In this document: piece by piece, positions 1-10,067 of the stretch | Layout: every line of letters begins with the position of its first letter | Position numbering within the stretch: the stretch's first letter is position 1 | Assembly: GCF_918797505.1 (NCBI RefSeq) | Contig: NC_092801.1 | Coordinates: 26,814,477-26,878,476 of the forward strand | Direction of reading: 5' to 3' | Source of the DNA: Bemisia tabaci | Lineage: Eukaryota; Arthropoda; Insecta; Hemiptera; Aleyrodidae | DNA length: 64,000 nt | The notes under the pieces: generated by a model | Told to the model about the DNA's origin: nothing | What the model saw: the letters and a program-made list of their open reading frames with translations, nothing else | The model's database searches: none | Translations under genes and position numbers: made by a program

Positions 1-176
1 TTTTCTGTTTGTTGACACCGTGATCGTTGACACCATGCTCAGGGCCCATTTTTGCGTTTTACTGCCTGATCGCGACGTCAACAATCGTTGATTCCATGAT
101 CAGATTTTTGGTTTGTTGACACCATGATCGTTGCCACCATGCAACGTTACCCATGCAACATCTCCATTAAGTATCA
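1..176. repeat. Short internally repetitive segment plus family J right-end fragment
   Basis: The phrase GTTGACACCATGATCGTTG and close variants recur three times in the first 150 bases. Bases 157-176 match the right terminus of the family J foldback element (CATGCAACATCTCCATT), so J is truncated here. No coding potential is seen. Confidence 0.5.
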
Positions 177-240
177 AAATTTGCAGTTTTACAGAGAAAT
201 TTCATGTCCGACCTCTCTGATTGACTCGATCCACTGTGCG
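165..240. mobile_element. Family B MITE, right-end fragment
   Basis: The end TTGACTCGATCCACTGTGCG is the inverse of the left end of the full family B copies at 36866-37099 and 45987-46223. Only about 75 bases remain, so this is a solo end. The superfamily is not assigned because no clean target duplication is visible. Confidence 0.6.
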
Positions 241-584
241 TCGTAGCGTGTCCCGGCGACTCCGGGCGTCCGTCGCGACGTCTGCGTCGGCGGGACACGG
301 TCGCGAGGAGGAACACCCGCCGGCGCGGCGTCTGGGTGTCTGTCGGTGTCTCGGTGAAGAAGCGGGGACGCCCGCCCTGGTTCTGGGAGCCAGCTCCTTG
401 GGAGTCGGGTCTGGTCGGGAAGTGGCCCCGCCCGCTCGGTCGCCGGTCTGGCCACCCCGGATCTTGTTCTGTTGTCAGGTCTGCCGAGAGACGGAGAAAA
501 ACGGGAACTGCGTCGGCGGGGTGACGCGCCGCGCCAGGAGCTTGTTACTTTCTCACACGGGTTGATCAGTATGATGTAATGAGT
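241..584. other. CpG-rich segment without recognised gene
   Basis: This stretch is much richer in G+C and CpG than its surroundings. A 114-codon open frame (221-565, +) and overlapping frames on both strands exist, but none shows a recognisable domain, signal peptide or biased composition beyond what high GC yields by chance. It could be part of a promoter, an untranslated exon or an older repeat. Confidence 0.3.
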
Positions 585-1345
585 TAGTTGCGCTGGTCGC
601 AGAATCGTGTTTTGATGCGTGGTTCTTGTAGATCATAGAGTACCTTTATAGACAGAGTATGGCCATTCGTATCTTTTTACTACAGAAAAACTGTTCCGCT
701 TTTTGATTGGTCAACGAGTTTTTAGGCTTCATGATGCTCTTAGGGCCGTAAATAAACAAACAAGATGGCGGCTCACCGTAACATCGATGAGAAGCTAAAT
801 TTGACAAAAATTTCAATTATGCGGCAGTAACAATTTAAACGAGCATATCTACGAATAGCACACGAAAAACACATGAAAACATTGTTAAATTGCCTTTCAC
901 CTTTATCACAGGAGGATGTAAGATGTGCATAACCTCAATCTTGCTTGCTGATAACGGCCATCTTGTTTGTTTATTTACGGCCCTAAGAGCATCGTGTCAG
1001 CCTATTCGCTCGCGACCAATGAAAAGCAGGAACAGAAATGGCCATACTCTGTCTATAAAGGTACTCTAGTAGATCAGCTAAAAATAATGAGATCTGTGCA
1101 AACAGAAACATTCTATACGTTTGATATCAGCCCAGACATCGCGCTCAGAAAAATTTGGTTTAAGACGGCATCGACCGCGGTAGTGACGCCCTGGGTTTCT
1201 TCCAAGTTTCACGTCGAGTGACCAGTGCTAATGTGCGTCTCTCTGACTGATAAAACTAAGGTGGAAGAAACCAAGGGTGTCGCTACCGCGGTGGATGGCG
1301 TCATAGACCGGGGCGTTTTAAATTTGCGGGAAAATAGAGCTTTTT
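585..1345. mobile_element. Family E palindromic element, copy 1, interrupted by hAT MITE C1
   Basis: The left part (585-635, starting near TTGCGCTGGTCGCAGAAT) and right part (1069-1345) match family E at 48.3-49.8 kb. The inner arms ACCGCGGTAGTGACG and CTACCGCGGTGGATGG are inverted repeats around 1175-1300. The element was split by insertion of C1, with GTAGATCA duplicated at the insertion. E is therefore older than C1. Confidence 0.7.
636..1068. mobile_element. hAT-type MITE, family C copy 1
   Basis: Terminal inverted repeats begin TAGAGTACCTTTATAGACAG and end with the reverse complement. The 433-bp element is flanked by the exact 8-bp duplication GTAGATCA (628-635 and 1069-1076). An 8-bp duplication and YAGNG-type ends are known hallmarks of the hAT superfamily. 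There is no transposase frame, so it is non-autonomous. The inner ends carry an inverted TAAATAAACAAACAAGATGG motif. Confidence 0.9.
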
Positions 1346-1633
1346 GAACTGCGCATTTCTCGGGCTTTCGAGTTACTTTTTCTCGTTTGTAAAATGCGCA
1401 TCATGCTTTGCGCGTCAGTTACCGTTGAAAAAATGTATTTCCAAGTCAGAATCCGTTCATTGCTTAGTGGCCCATTAAATAAAATCTTTAAAAATTTTGA
1501 TACAGAATCACAGCAAAGATTCCAAAAACCCTTAGTTTCTGTCATGATAGGAATTTTTTGCTCAGAATGTGCCTATAGACTGAACTTTAAGCCCTTCACT
1601 TGTTTGGCGATTAACTCTTCTCCATCATAAAAG

Positions 1634-1894
1634 AAAAAATTTCGGTCTTGTGTACCAAAGTTCGATGTCCCATATCATCCCAAGTAATTCGGTTCGTCAA
1701 ACTGAATTTTCAGCTCGTCAAATCGAACTTTCGGTTCGTGTAACCGAACTTGTGCGGTAAATTGAACTGGTCAACTAAGTTCGGTCATACATACCGAACG
1801 TATTCGGTTACACGAACCGAAAGTTCAGTTTGACAAACCGAATATTTGGGATGGTATGGAACAGTTCGGTTTACGTGACCGAATTTTTTTCTCA
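1634..1894. mobile_element. Palindromic MITE with CTCAGTG right end
   Basis: The segment folds on itself: TTCGGTTCGTGTAACCGAA near 1731-1749 pairs with TTCGGTTACACGAACCGAA near 1804-1822, and outer arms AAATTTCGGTC and GACCGAATTT pair as well. The right end TTTTTTTCTCAGTG resembles the ends of families A and G. No protein is encoded. Confidence 0.65.
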
Positions 1895-2650
1895 GTGAGT
1901 TCCTAAAATATATACTCGCGGTTTGACCCCAAGTATGAGTTACGTCGATTAAAAGGGCTAATTCGGTCGATTCAATCGGCAAATCGGCTACGTTGCTCCT
2001 ATTATTCTTGGCAGGATCTTTAAGCTCAATGATGCGTTTACATCGCTCCTGCTTTGCAGGTCGTTGAAGATGGGCGACAACCGGAAGCCGCGTACAATGT
2101 TGCCATCAGGACGGAAAATGTCGGCATTTTACCTACCACAAACTGTGCCTAAATCTCATTTTTGGGCGCATCTGGCAACGTTGTACATTGTTAAAGCTAA
2201 GCTTCTGCCCACCCACAGCTGCACTTGTTCCAGTCCGCCGCGTCTGTGGGGCAAGGAGCTTGTACACTTGTAATAATTCGGGAGACGAAGTTTTGACGAA
2301 CAGGGTGGCATGAAACGCAAGAAAGAAATGAAAGATTGGAAATTTCAGTGAAATATACTATGAAATTTCACGAGGCTGTAAAATATTTCAAATTTTTTAG
2401 GGGCTAGAGTATGCAACCCGCACTCAAACGTACAAAAATGTAAGATAGTCACAATTTTTACATTTTGCGAAGCATTGAAAGGAACCGGTATTTTTCAAGC
2501 TGAGGACTAGGAGAGTGCATGCAGTGTTAAGCAAGTGACGAGATTCATTTTCTGGTGTGTGAATTTCAGAAGCAGGCCAGTTTTTTATTGGTTCTCTTCC
2601 CTCTTTTAGTCCCTTGGACAATATAATGGGAGACTCGCAATCCCAAATTC
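1895..2650. other. No gene recognised
   Basis: I see only AT-rich sequence and short open frames without similarity I can name. It lies between the palindromic MITE and family I copy 1. Confidence 0.4.
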
Positions 2651-2860
2651 CAGTGGCGTGGCGTGCTTCGCGATATATAGATTGATCTGCCATTTAAACC
2701 TATGGAAAAGGATCGATAAACAGGGCGTTCGCAACGAAGGCCTTAATAATCGATCTTTTACCATAGCTGCAAATGGGGAAAAATCGATAATCTAAAAAGA
2801 TCGATTATGAAGATAATCGATCTTTTACCATAGTTTTAAAAGGGGAAATATCGATCATTT
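2651..2860. mobile_element. Family I palindromic element, copy 1
   Basis: It begins CAGTGGCGTGGCGTGC and carries the family's core (TTAAACCTATGG, then AATCGATC). The terminal core is repeated, with two versions of the ATCGATCTTTTACCATAG segment near 2751 and 2817. The complete reference copy is 37231-37398. Confidence 0.65.
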
Positions 2861-3158
2861 ACGCCTCGCCTCTGCGAAATTCTGAGTCATCACTCATCAG
2901 CCGGGATCAAAGATTCGACTTCAATTTCAAAGGTCATGAAGTTGTAGAAAAGATAATATTTTCCCTGCATTTACATGTAAGTCCTATTCCTTCACGTCAA
3001 AATTAGCAAGGATATCTCTTGTACCGAACAGTGTTAACTTTTATCTAACTTTTTTTCTGACGGATGCGAATGTTTGCCCTTGCGTCTGGGTAAATATTAC
3101 TTTGCATAATCGGTTGGAATAGTCGCACGAAAGCAGGGATCGACCGTTTCTCGCTGAC
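2861..3158. other. No gene recognised
   Basis: AT-rich sequence without long frames or repeats shared with the rest of the window. Confidence 0.4.
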
Positions 3159-3607
3159 ATTAATAGAGCCCATTTATGCACGCGATTTTTGTCGCCGTGT
3201 CGCCGGCGACAACGAATCGCGCGATTTCAAACTACACGGGAGGCTATGGAGCCGTTTATGCAAGCGACAGCAAATCGCGGCGGCAAAACTGCCGCGGCGA
3301 TTTCTAGATCATGTCGCTTGTAGTTAGAAACCGCCCGGCGATTTTCTGCCGCCTGCGGTTTCTAACTACACGGAGTCATATGAGCGCATTTATGCGCGCG
3401 ACAAGTTTCGGCGGCCGTCGCTTGAAATTGAACTTCTCGAGCAAGTGTTTTGGACCTTTTGCGCTCCAGAAAAACGGTGTCGCGGCGGCAGAAAAAAGGT
3501 ACCGCGGCGACAAAAATATGGATCGCGCGATTCAAAAAAACGTCGCGGCGACAACTGCCGCCGGCGACACGGCGACACGAATCGCGTGCATAAATGGGCT
3601 CTTATAG
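3159..3607. mobile_element. GC-rich foldback element
   Basis: Terminal inverted repeats TAGAGCCCATTTATGCACGCG and its complement near 3585-3605 enclose a 450-bp segment rich in CGCGGCGAC-type units on both strands (TGTCGCCGGCGACA motif at both ends). Small open frames inside are by-products of the repeats. It stands out as a GC island in AT-rich DNA. Confidence 0.65.
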
Positions 3608-3736
3608 CCGAATATTATCCGCGATCTGCTTTTCTGTCGAATATCCAGTGGCCCTGACGATCTTTTAACACTTCAGTGTTACTTGACTTGACCGTCAGGG
3701 GAAAAAATGAAAAATTGAATGAATATGCATCTCTTG

Positions 3737-3871
3737 GTAAATGTAGCGGCTGAATTTAACTCTGTAAATGCAGTGGCTGATTTTAACTTCGTAAATGCAG
3801 CGACTGATTATAACTTCGTTAATGCAGCGGCTGATTTTAACTGTGTAAATGCAGCGGCTGATTTTAAAAAG
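3737..3871 (+). repeat. 27-bp minisatellite, five units
   Basis: Five consecutive units of about 27 bp with the core AATGCAGCGGCTGATTTTAA. Units differ by one to four substitutions. Confidence 0.85.
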
Positions 3872-4005
3872 TGAAGCGTCATCTGCCCTGATGAACCCTT
3901 ATAGTTCCACAAGGATGTCTAGATTCTAAGGTTTATCAAATGATCGGCTTTTTCAGTTTGAACATCGCCATGATTCACATGTAACGGCGGCCTCCCGTAT
4001 CGCGC

Positions 4006-4010
4006 AAAAA
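4006..4010 (-). terminator. Pol III terminator of tRNA-Thr(CGT)
   Basis: A run of five T on the minus strand lies six bases beyond the tRNA 3' end, as expected for RNA polymerase III. Confidence 0.7.
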
Positions 4011-4015
4011 TCTCG

Positions 4016-4086
4016 TGCCCACTGTGAGGATTGAACTCACGACCCTGGTTTACGAGACCAGTGCTCTACCACTGAGCTAAACGGGC
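4016..4086 (-). tRNA. trnT(CGT): tRNA-Thr (anticodon CGT)
   Basis: The 71-nt minus-strand sequence folds as a full cloverleaf. The acceptor GCCCGTT pairs with AGTGGGC using two G-T wobbles, the D stem GCTC pairs with GAGC, the anticodon stem CTGGT pairs with ACCAG around loop CTCGTAA, and the T stem GTGAG pairs with CTCAC around TTCAATC. The anticodon CGT reads ACG, so the gene decodes threonine. The internal A box (TAGCTCAGTGG) and B box (GAGTTCAATCC) are intact and no CCA is encoded, as in eukaryotic nuclear genes. A T5 terminator follows. It is one of four threonine tRNA genes in the window and the only one with CGT; its body differs from the others mainly in the acceptor stem. Confidence 0.95.
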
Positions 4087-4471
4087 TCGATGGTTTCAAC
4101 GAAGGACAGCAATAGAGTTTACCGAGGTGGGAGGGTTCTGCATATTTTTCGTCGAAAACTTAAGGCAATCTTACTAGAGTCTATTTTCCCGGTATGTGCG
4201 TGAATAAATTATCTGAATCTCATTAAAGCACCCATTTTTTGGTTCGTAATTGCACAGCAACTGGAGTTTTTATCCTTAAAGGAATTAAGTCAGTAGAATT
4301 TGTGTGCTTCACAGTTCCTTTTAACTTAATTGGTTCTTCTTAAAGTAAGTACGTTCCATTGGAACAAAAATAAAAGTAGTCCATTTACAAGGACCGTTCA
4401 TAAATTAACGACCAACTTTTTATTGGATTTTTGTTTCATTCTTATCCTCTTTATCAGGCACTTAGAATTTC
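4087..4471. other. tRNA upstream region, nothing recognised
   Basis: AT-rich sequence upstream of the tRNA-Thr(CGT) gene up to the family M element. No TATA-like or other conserved upstream signal can be claimed. Confidence 0.35.
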
Positions 4472-4764
4472 CAGGGTTGCCACAGTCACGGAATACCGGG
4501 AAAAACGGGAAATGCCAGGGAATTTTCAGCAAGGGAAAACCTGCAAATGTCACGGTAAATGACGAAAATGTCTGGGAAAATCATTGAGTCGTCATTATTG
4601 CTTTCTAGAAAGGTCTGACGTTTCGAACAACAAATTTGCCCGAAAACTATTTCTAATTATGTCTCTTTCACCATCTGACACATCTTCAATTGTCAGGGAA
4701 TTTCACCAAAATGTTTCAAGGAAATGTCAGGGAATTTCATTTTCTAAATCCTATGGCAAGCCTG
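4472..4764. mobile_element. Family M element, copy 1
   Basis: Starts CAGGGTTGCCACAGTCA and ends in TATGGCAAGCCTG, the imperfect inverted complement. Internal sequence repeats the AGGGAATTTCA phrase. Other copies are at 4991-5711, 30563-31024, 33110-33461 and 51015-51428. Confidence 0.75.
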
Positions 4765-4937
4765 GATGTGATTTGGGGGAAATGGGAGGGGGAGAGACTG
4801 AACAATGCGTCACGCAACCTCAAATTTTGAAAAATCCCTTGATCCTCCTGTTAGAGTGATTTTCGTGCCGAACTTCATCGATAAGCCGACCAAAACAGGC
4901 TCCGCTGAAATTATGTAATTTACAGGCCCCCCGGAAG

Positions 4938-4955
4938 GTGGGGGGGGGGGGGGGT
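4938..4955. repeat. Poly-G tract
   Basis: A run of about 18 G. Comparable G or C runs occur near 7850, 8142, 15752, 16966, 25800, 56200, 57930, 59967 and 60242. Confidence 0.9.
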
Positions 4956-5269
4956 TGTGTAGGGGGTTAGCATCGCGGGAAGAGCATACACAGGGTTGCC
5001 TCGGTCAGAGAATATCAGGAAAACCGTGCGGAAATATGTCAGGGAATTTTAATTAGTCAGGGAAAATTTTTTAATTTACCTTTACTAGTATAGTAGTATA
5101 GCTTTCTAGAGTGGATTCGACTTTTAGAACAACAAATTTTGCCTGGAAACTATTTCAAATATGTCCATTTGGCCGTATGACGTAATTTCAATGGAGAATT
5201 TGCATGCAAATTTGTTATTGATTCATCTGCAAGTGCTTAAAGAGCTGATGTCACAGTATTTTTTATGAT

Positions 5270-5405
5270 TTTTTTTCTGATATGGCAACATATCTTCTCC
5301 AATAATTGTTCCATTCATGAACCAAGAGTATCGTCGTGTTCAGGTCACTCAGTAGTTTCCACTTAAATACGAAATTCATGAAATTTCAGACACCTGCAAA
5401 TACTC
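5270..5405 (-). repeat. Dispersed repeat Z, copy 1
   Basis: Its reverse complement matches 45277-45405 over about 130 bp (shared GTGGAAACTACTGAGTGA and GGAACAATTATTGGAG-like blocks). The full element boundaries are unclear. Confidence 0.65.
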
Positions 5406-5417
5406 TATCGTCATCAC

Positions 5418-5635
5418 TAAAAAAAAGTATGGTAAAATTTACTACGCGTAAACTTGATTTTTTACACAGTGATACTATTCAATGAAAATAACCTAGAATT
5501 ATAGTAGTGTTCCCCAGAACTCAGGAGATTCTTGCCATAATATCGTAAATACTATCATAGAGTCTGGTGTTTATTATCATACTTGTATCACTGTGTGAGA
5601 GTATGGTAAAATCTACTATACTTTTTTTCAGTGAG
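5418..5635. mobile_element. Small MITE with CACTRAAAAAAAGTAT ends
   Basis: The left end CACTAAAAAAAAGTATGGTA and right end (complement CACTGAAAAAAAGTATAGTA) are inverted repeats around 218 bp with no coding frame. The ends resemble families A and G although the interior does not. Confidence 0.6.
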
Positions 5636-5711
5636 GGAATTTTACTCAGAAGTGTCAGGGAAATCAGGGAAATGTCGGGGAATTATTTTTCTAAATTTTG
5701 TGGCAACCCTG

Positions 5712-5947
5712 ATACACCGGCGAAGTGAAGAGACGCACGCGACCCTGTTGTTTCTCGCGGGAATTAGGCGAAGACTTAAAGTTCGTGTCGAGTGGCGTTT
5801 CCAGGTCAGGAGTGTAAAGTATATTTGTACGCGGAGCCGCGTCGCGACGCCCGCCGCCCGCAATCGACGCCGTCGACGCGACGCGACGCCCTGTCCACCC
5901 GCACGCGACGCTCGGTAAGCCGGGATCGTGATAGGTTAAACGAGTGG
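5712..5947. other. CpG-rich stretch, possible untranslated exon
   Basis: The GC-rich segment peaks near 5830-5920 with many CGACGC units and contains a good splice-donor-like CTCGGTAAGC near 5911. No protein is recognisable. It could be a promoter or first exon, or an expanded CG-rich simple sequence. Confidence 0.2.
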
Positions 5948-6095
5948 ATCGTCTGCGGGCTGATTATTGGATTCAATAGACAAAGCGATAGGCAAAGACG
6001 TGGGGAGTATGGAGCGATCCTTTCTGTTGAAATGGATGGTTCGTGTAGACTGAGGGGGGAAATGATTGACTAACTGTAGGGTCTATCGAAGTATG
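5948..6095. mobile_element. Family P MITE, left half
   Basis: Begins GCGGGCTGATTATTGG and follows the family P consensus (AGACAAAGCGATAGGCAAAG). The full copies are 17950-18236 and 26092-26349; the right half is missing here. Confidence 0.7.
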
Positions 6096-6747
6096 ATGGA
6101 CATCTCAACGATCAATTTAATTAATCAAATCGATAAATTATATCGACCGTTGAAATTCGTCAATCGTTTAAAAATGACGAGCTTTCGGAGGATTTTTAAT
6201 TTGCCCGAGAAGAATCAAGAGAGGTTTATCACAGGGTGTCTAGCATCAGGATTTTCCCAATTCTATCAGGACTTGAGGTCAATCAGAATTTGAGGAAAAT
6301 TCGGTCGTAAAATCACGATTGGGGAAACGTCGGCCGTCCGATCGGATTTTTTCATCGAGCTATTTTTGTGAAGTTACATTCGCCAATTTTTCTCCGCAAA
6401 AAATCAGGATTTGATAAAATTATGGAATCTGGATTTAGCAGTCAAAAATCAGGAAAAATCAGGATTTTCCAAAATGAAAAAAAAACAAGTCACCCTGTTT
6501 AAGAATTTATGGGACCATAAATCCAAAAGAGCTTTATCATAGAACAAACAAATCAGCGAACAAACCCTACTTTCAGCCGGCGAACATGACGCAACGTGCG
6601 TGTCAACGCGCCTGGATGCAACTATACGTGCTCTGTGGTCGTCCGTGTTGCATAAGCTAATAATTGAAGGCGTTTTGAGTTTCCTTTCCACGTGGACAGA
6701 CTTGCGCATCCGTGGCAGCACAGCAGCAACGCTCTTACATTGGGCTG
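6096..6747. other. No gene recognised
   Basis: AT-rich DNA with repeated AATCAGGA phrases around 6225-6475. Open frames are short and unremarkable. Confidence 0.4.
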
Positions 6748-6850
6748 ATTATAGATGAAATTGGTAGACAAAGCGATAAACAAAAAAGGTAAAAAAAATA
6801 GAGCCATCTTACTGGTTATAAGAATGGTTGTCATGAACGAAGGGAGAGAA
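6748..6850. mobile_element. Family P MITE, left fragment
   Basis: Shares GGGCTGATTATAGATGAAAT and AGACAAAGCGATAAACAAA with the family P left end. About 100 bases remain. Confidence 0.6.
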
Positions 6851-7099
6851 CGATGGACCACGAATGGGTTGCCCGGAGTTATCCGATTACTTTTCCGCCT
6901 TGTCCATTGCAAAAACCCACTTCCGCAAATAGGATCGTTTCATTTTTCGTTCCTCCTCCTTTTCTATCTTTTTGTCCATCAATAATCAGCCAACTTAGTG
7001 GTCTGTTTCTAAACGTGAAGCTAATTTCAACCATTTCTGAAAGCGGAAAAAAATCGGATTTTTTTTTGTGTTTTACACCCAGTAAGGGGTATTATTAAT

Positions 7100-7231
7100 G
7101 GAGAGGGTCCCGTAAAGGGTTGGCGGCAGGGCGTTGACGAAGAGATGTTGCGGTGTCAGTTGCCCGATAACCTCTGGGAAGACAGGCATATGTGGCGTTT
7201 GGGTGTCGTAGAACGCCAGAGTGCGTTATAA
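7100..7231 (+). pseudogene. LINE 3'-end remnant (reverse transcriptase ORF C-terminus)
   Basis: One frame from 7100 to the stop at 7229-7231 reads GPVKGWRQGVDEEMLRC then DNLWEDRHMWRLGVVER. This matches the C-terminus of the ORF at 39672-39874 (GRPMKGWREGIEAEMLRC, QWRLGIVEH). The GRP...W..GI...M pattern followed by DR..WR is typical of the tail of non-LTR retrotransposon reverse transcriptases, as I know that family. Both copies continue into the same TAAAGCGACTT 3' sequence, showing they are 5'-truncated inserts of one LINE family. There is no start codon and no RT core. Here a (CA)n(TA)n tail follows directly. The element is dead; the clade (for example RTE) cannot be fixed from 43 codons. 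Confidence 0.7.
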
Positions 7232-7232
7232 A

Positions 7233-7240
7233 GCGACTTT

Positions 7241-7334
<94 letters not shown>
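7233..7334. repeat. (CA)n(TA)n microsatellite
   Basis: Alternating CA units then TA units immediately follow the LINE remnant and may be its 3' tail expanded by slippage. Confidence 0.95.
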
Positions 7335-7338
<4 letters not shown>

Positions 7339-7377
7339 TCCTCAAGTAAGAGTTATTGCAACTTGAGCGCATACGGA

Positions 7378-7435
7378 GTAAGCATCGTTGCACCATGACG
7401 GAGTCGTTGCACCATGGGGGAATAGTTGCACCATT
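7378..7435 (+). repeat. Three GTTGCACCATG units
   Basis: GTTGCACCATG, or a near match, occurs three times at roughly 20-bp spacing. It resembles the GTTGACACCATG phrase at the start of the window. Confidence 0.6.
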
Positions 7436-7566
7436 TAGCTTCCCAGAGTAGGAGAACTTGCACCCAGGGGCTGATTGTACTGCAGTGCCCTCTATATTAA
7501 TTTTAAAGTGTTCCAGAGTTGTCCCAGAATTGCGTGCAGACTAAATTACGATATTTTCTAGTGGTG

Positions 7567-7780
7567 GGCAATTTTATTTTTTATTTATTTTTATTTTTTT
7601 ATTTTTTACTTAGGTAGGTATTTATTTTTTTATTTATCCATTTTATTTATTTTTTTTACTTATCTATTTTTTTACTTATTTATTTTTTTACTTATTTATT
7701 TTTTTTACTTATTTATTTTTTTACTTATTTATTTTTTTTATGTATCTATTTTTACTTATTTATTTTTTTATTTTTTGTAA
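7567..7780. repeat. TATTTATTTTTTTACT simple repeat
   Basis: About 210 bases of A/T-rich tandem repeat with a period near 16 bp. Confidence 0.9.
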
Positions 7781-7844
7781 CGTGATTCAATTCCCTCGTG
7801 TTCTTTCAAATGCTTACATCGGCCCTTTATCGGCCCAAAGTGAA

Positions 7845-8550
7845 CCGAGGGGGGGGGGGGGTCTGTAAGATCTAAAAATTTTTGAAATTGGAAATACAAT
7901 GAAGTGCTAATGTGAGGTATGTAAACAAAACTCATAGTTCCGAGCGATTTCCAGTGGTTTACGAGGTTACACATAATTTTGGAAATTAATTAACCCCAAG
8001 GGGCTTAAAAGCTAAAAATTTTGAAAAGGCATAGCTAAACCTACTATATAAGTGTGACATGTCTAAAAATTCCTCCCAACGACGGCTTTAACGTGGCCAA
8101 AGTACATACTGAAAATTTTGAACTCCAGTGTCCCTAATGGGAGGGGGGGGGGGGCGGGCTAAGGGCTCAATATTTTTGAAAATCGAAAAATTCAAAAACG
8201 TGTAAGTGAGGCGTGTCCACGGACTCAAAGTACCGGACGTAGTTGCACAGGTAAGATGGTTACAAATGATTTTCAAAATTGACTGCCCCTGAGCGGTTTG
8301 ATGCCCCAAAATTTTGAAAAATCACAGCTAACCCTACTACATAAGTGTGACATGTCAAAAAATTCAGCCAAACAACGGCTTTAACGTGGCTAAAATGGTT
8401 ACTGAAAATTTTGAACTCCAGTATGCCTAATTGGAGGGGGGGGCCTAAGAGCTTAACATTTTTGAAAATTGAAAAACTCACAAACATGTAAATGAGGCGC
8501 ATCGGAAGACTCCGAGTGCACAGTTTTAGCATAGGCTTTTTAACATTAAG
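7845..8550. repeat. 294-bp tandem repeat, about 2.4 units
   Basis: G runs at about 7849, 8142 and 8436 recur at 293-294 bp spacing. Shared blocks include CTAAAAATTTTTGAAA, AAGTGTGACATGTC, ACGGCTTTAACGTGG and GAAAATTTTGAACTCCAGT. The array directly abuts the 175-bp satellite. There are no coding features. Confidence 0.8.
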
Positions 8551-9050
8551 CACTTAGTCTCTAAATGTAGCAACACCCCTCGGTTTTTTTCAATTTGCGC
8601 AACCGACGTTGCAAAATTTACCTCGAATTGGTAACAAAATACTTTCGTCTTTGCCGCCAGACCGTTTATCCTCCTTCAATCTCGACAACTATTGGACCGA
8701 TTTACCTCGGATTCTCGCAAATGAAAGCTGTAGGTCTCTAAATGCACCAACACCCTCGGTTTTTTGATTTGCGAAACCGACGTTGCAAAATTTACCTCGA
8801 ATTAGTAACAAATACTTTCGTCTTTGCCGCCAGACCGTTTATCCTGCTTCAATCTCGGCAACTATTGGACCGATTTACCTCGGATTTTTGCAAATGAAAG
8901 CTCTAGGTCTTTAAATGTACCAACACCCCTCGGTTTTTCGATTTGCGAAGCGACGTTGCAAAATTTACCTTGAATTGTTAACGAAATATGTTCGACTCTC
9001 CGATCGCTAAGAGATTGTCCTCCTTCAATTAATTTGACCTTTACTAAGGG
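8551..9050 (+). repeat. 175-bp satellite K, forward block 1
   Basis: About 2.7 monomers in forward orientation (landmarks GCCGCCAGACCGTTTATC at 8653 and 8826; a third degenerate). Each monomer carries TTTACCTCG...TTTGCAAATGAAAGCT...CCCCTCGG...GACGTTGCAAAATTTACC. Similarity fades near 9050. Confidence 0.85.
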
Positions 9051-10067
9051 TCCAAAGAGCGCTGCGGTCGGAAGCGATTCGATTCTGATCGGCGGATCCC
9101 GGTCCACGAGGTAGGGTCTTTCTTCTTTGTGAGATCTTTAAAGTTTTTCATGGAGCTCTATCCTTCGATGTGGGTATGAAAATATCCGAAAATATCCCTG
9201 CATGTCCAAATATCCATGCAATATCTAATGCTGCCGCGCCACGGCCTTTGATTTTGCGTCGGGCCCGCTTTTTTATAGACAACCTTACATACTTCCTTTT
9301 TTTTTTTGAATGTAACTACAACAAAATTTCCAGATCAATGAAAAAAATCACTCGACATTCTCCCCTAAAATTAACGGTTTCAAAGAAGAATGATCAGAAA
9401 GTTCGTTGATGATAACAATTTTGTCGCGGCTCTTTTTAAGTCCTGCAATTTTGGTAACAAGAGTATTTTTAATTAGATTTTTCCGTAAGGGGTCACTACC
9501 AAATTTTCCGCTCTTTAAGGAGATTTATAGACTTTTTCCTCTTTAATCAATGGTTTAGAAGAAAAAGGATAAGCAAGGCGCTCATCGTAGAAATTTTTTC
9601 CGCAGTTTTCTTCACACTACAAATTTTTTTTTATAATTTTTCCCTAAAAATCGATAGCGTTTAAGGGTCAAAATCGAAAGTTCGCCAAACGAGCTGAAAC
9701 CAAGCATGTTCGCTTGAAAATGACCCGCTGAGTGCGATTTACCGGTTCGAAAAGCTCCTCGAGTCCGCTGCTTGGCGCTATCCGCGAAAAACGCTTGGCA
9801 AAAACGGTGAAAAACGTGCAAGAAACACTCGCTTCAGACCAGTTTTTCGCTGTTTCTCGGCTCAGGAAGCCCCGCAGAGCCGCGGGATTGTGCGGCACCG
9901 ATGCGGCACTTTCATCTACATAGGATCCGACTGAAATCTCGGAATTTTTTCTCTGACCGAGAATCAAGAAAAATTGACAGGGGTTACATGGACTAGATTT
10001 TAAGGGTCAAAATCGAATGTTCGCCAAGCTGAAAATAAGCATGTTCGCTTGCAAATGACCCGCTGAG
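9051..10067. other. Non-satellite interruption with a 70-bp direct repeat
   Basis: Unique-looking AT-rich DNA separates the two forward satellite blocks. It holds a direct repeat of about 70 bp (9661-9734 and 10000-10069; core TTAAGGGTCAAAATCGAA...CATGTTCGCTTG). The second copy runs straight into satellite sequence. Open frames here are short and overlap on both strands. Confidence 0.5.

Larger units (their letters stand above)
4991..5711. mobile_element. Family M element, copy 2, with insertions
   Basis: The left end CAGGGTTGCC at 4991 and right end GTGGCAACCCTG near 5700-5711 belong to one M copy. The middle (about 5205-5635) is foreign: a fragment shared with 45277-45405 followed by a small palindromic MITE. 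Confidence 0.65.

Noticed and set aside
221..565. 114-codon frame in a GC-rich segment
   Set aside because: High GC lowers stop frequency on both strands. The sequence is low in complexity (arginine, alanine and serine rich) and unrecognised.
3737..3871. CRISPR-like array of regular repeats
   Set aside because: Units are directly tandem without spacers in eukaryotic DNA, so this is a minisatellite.
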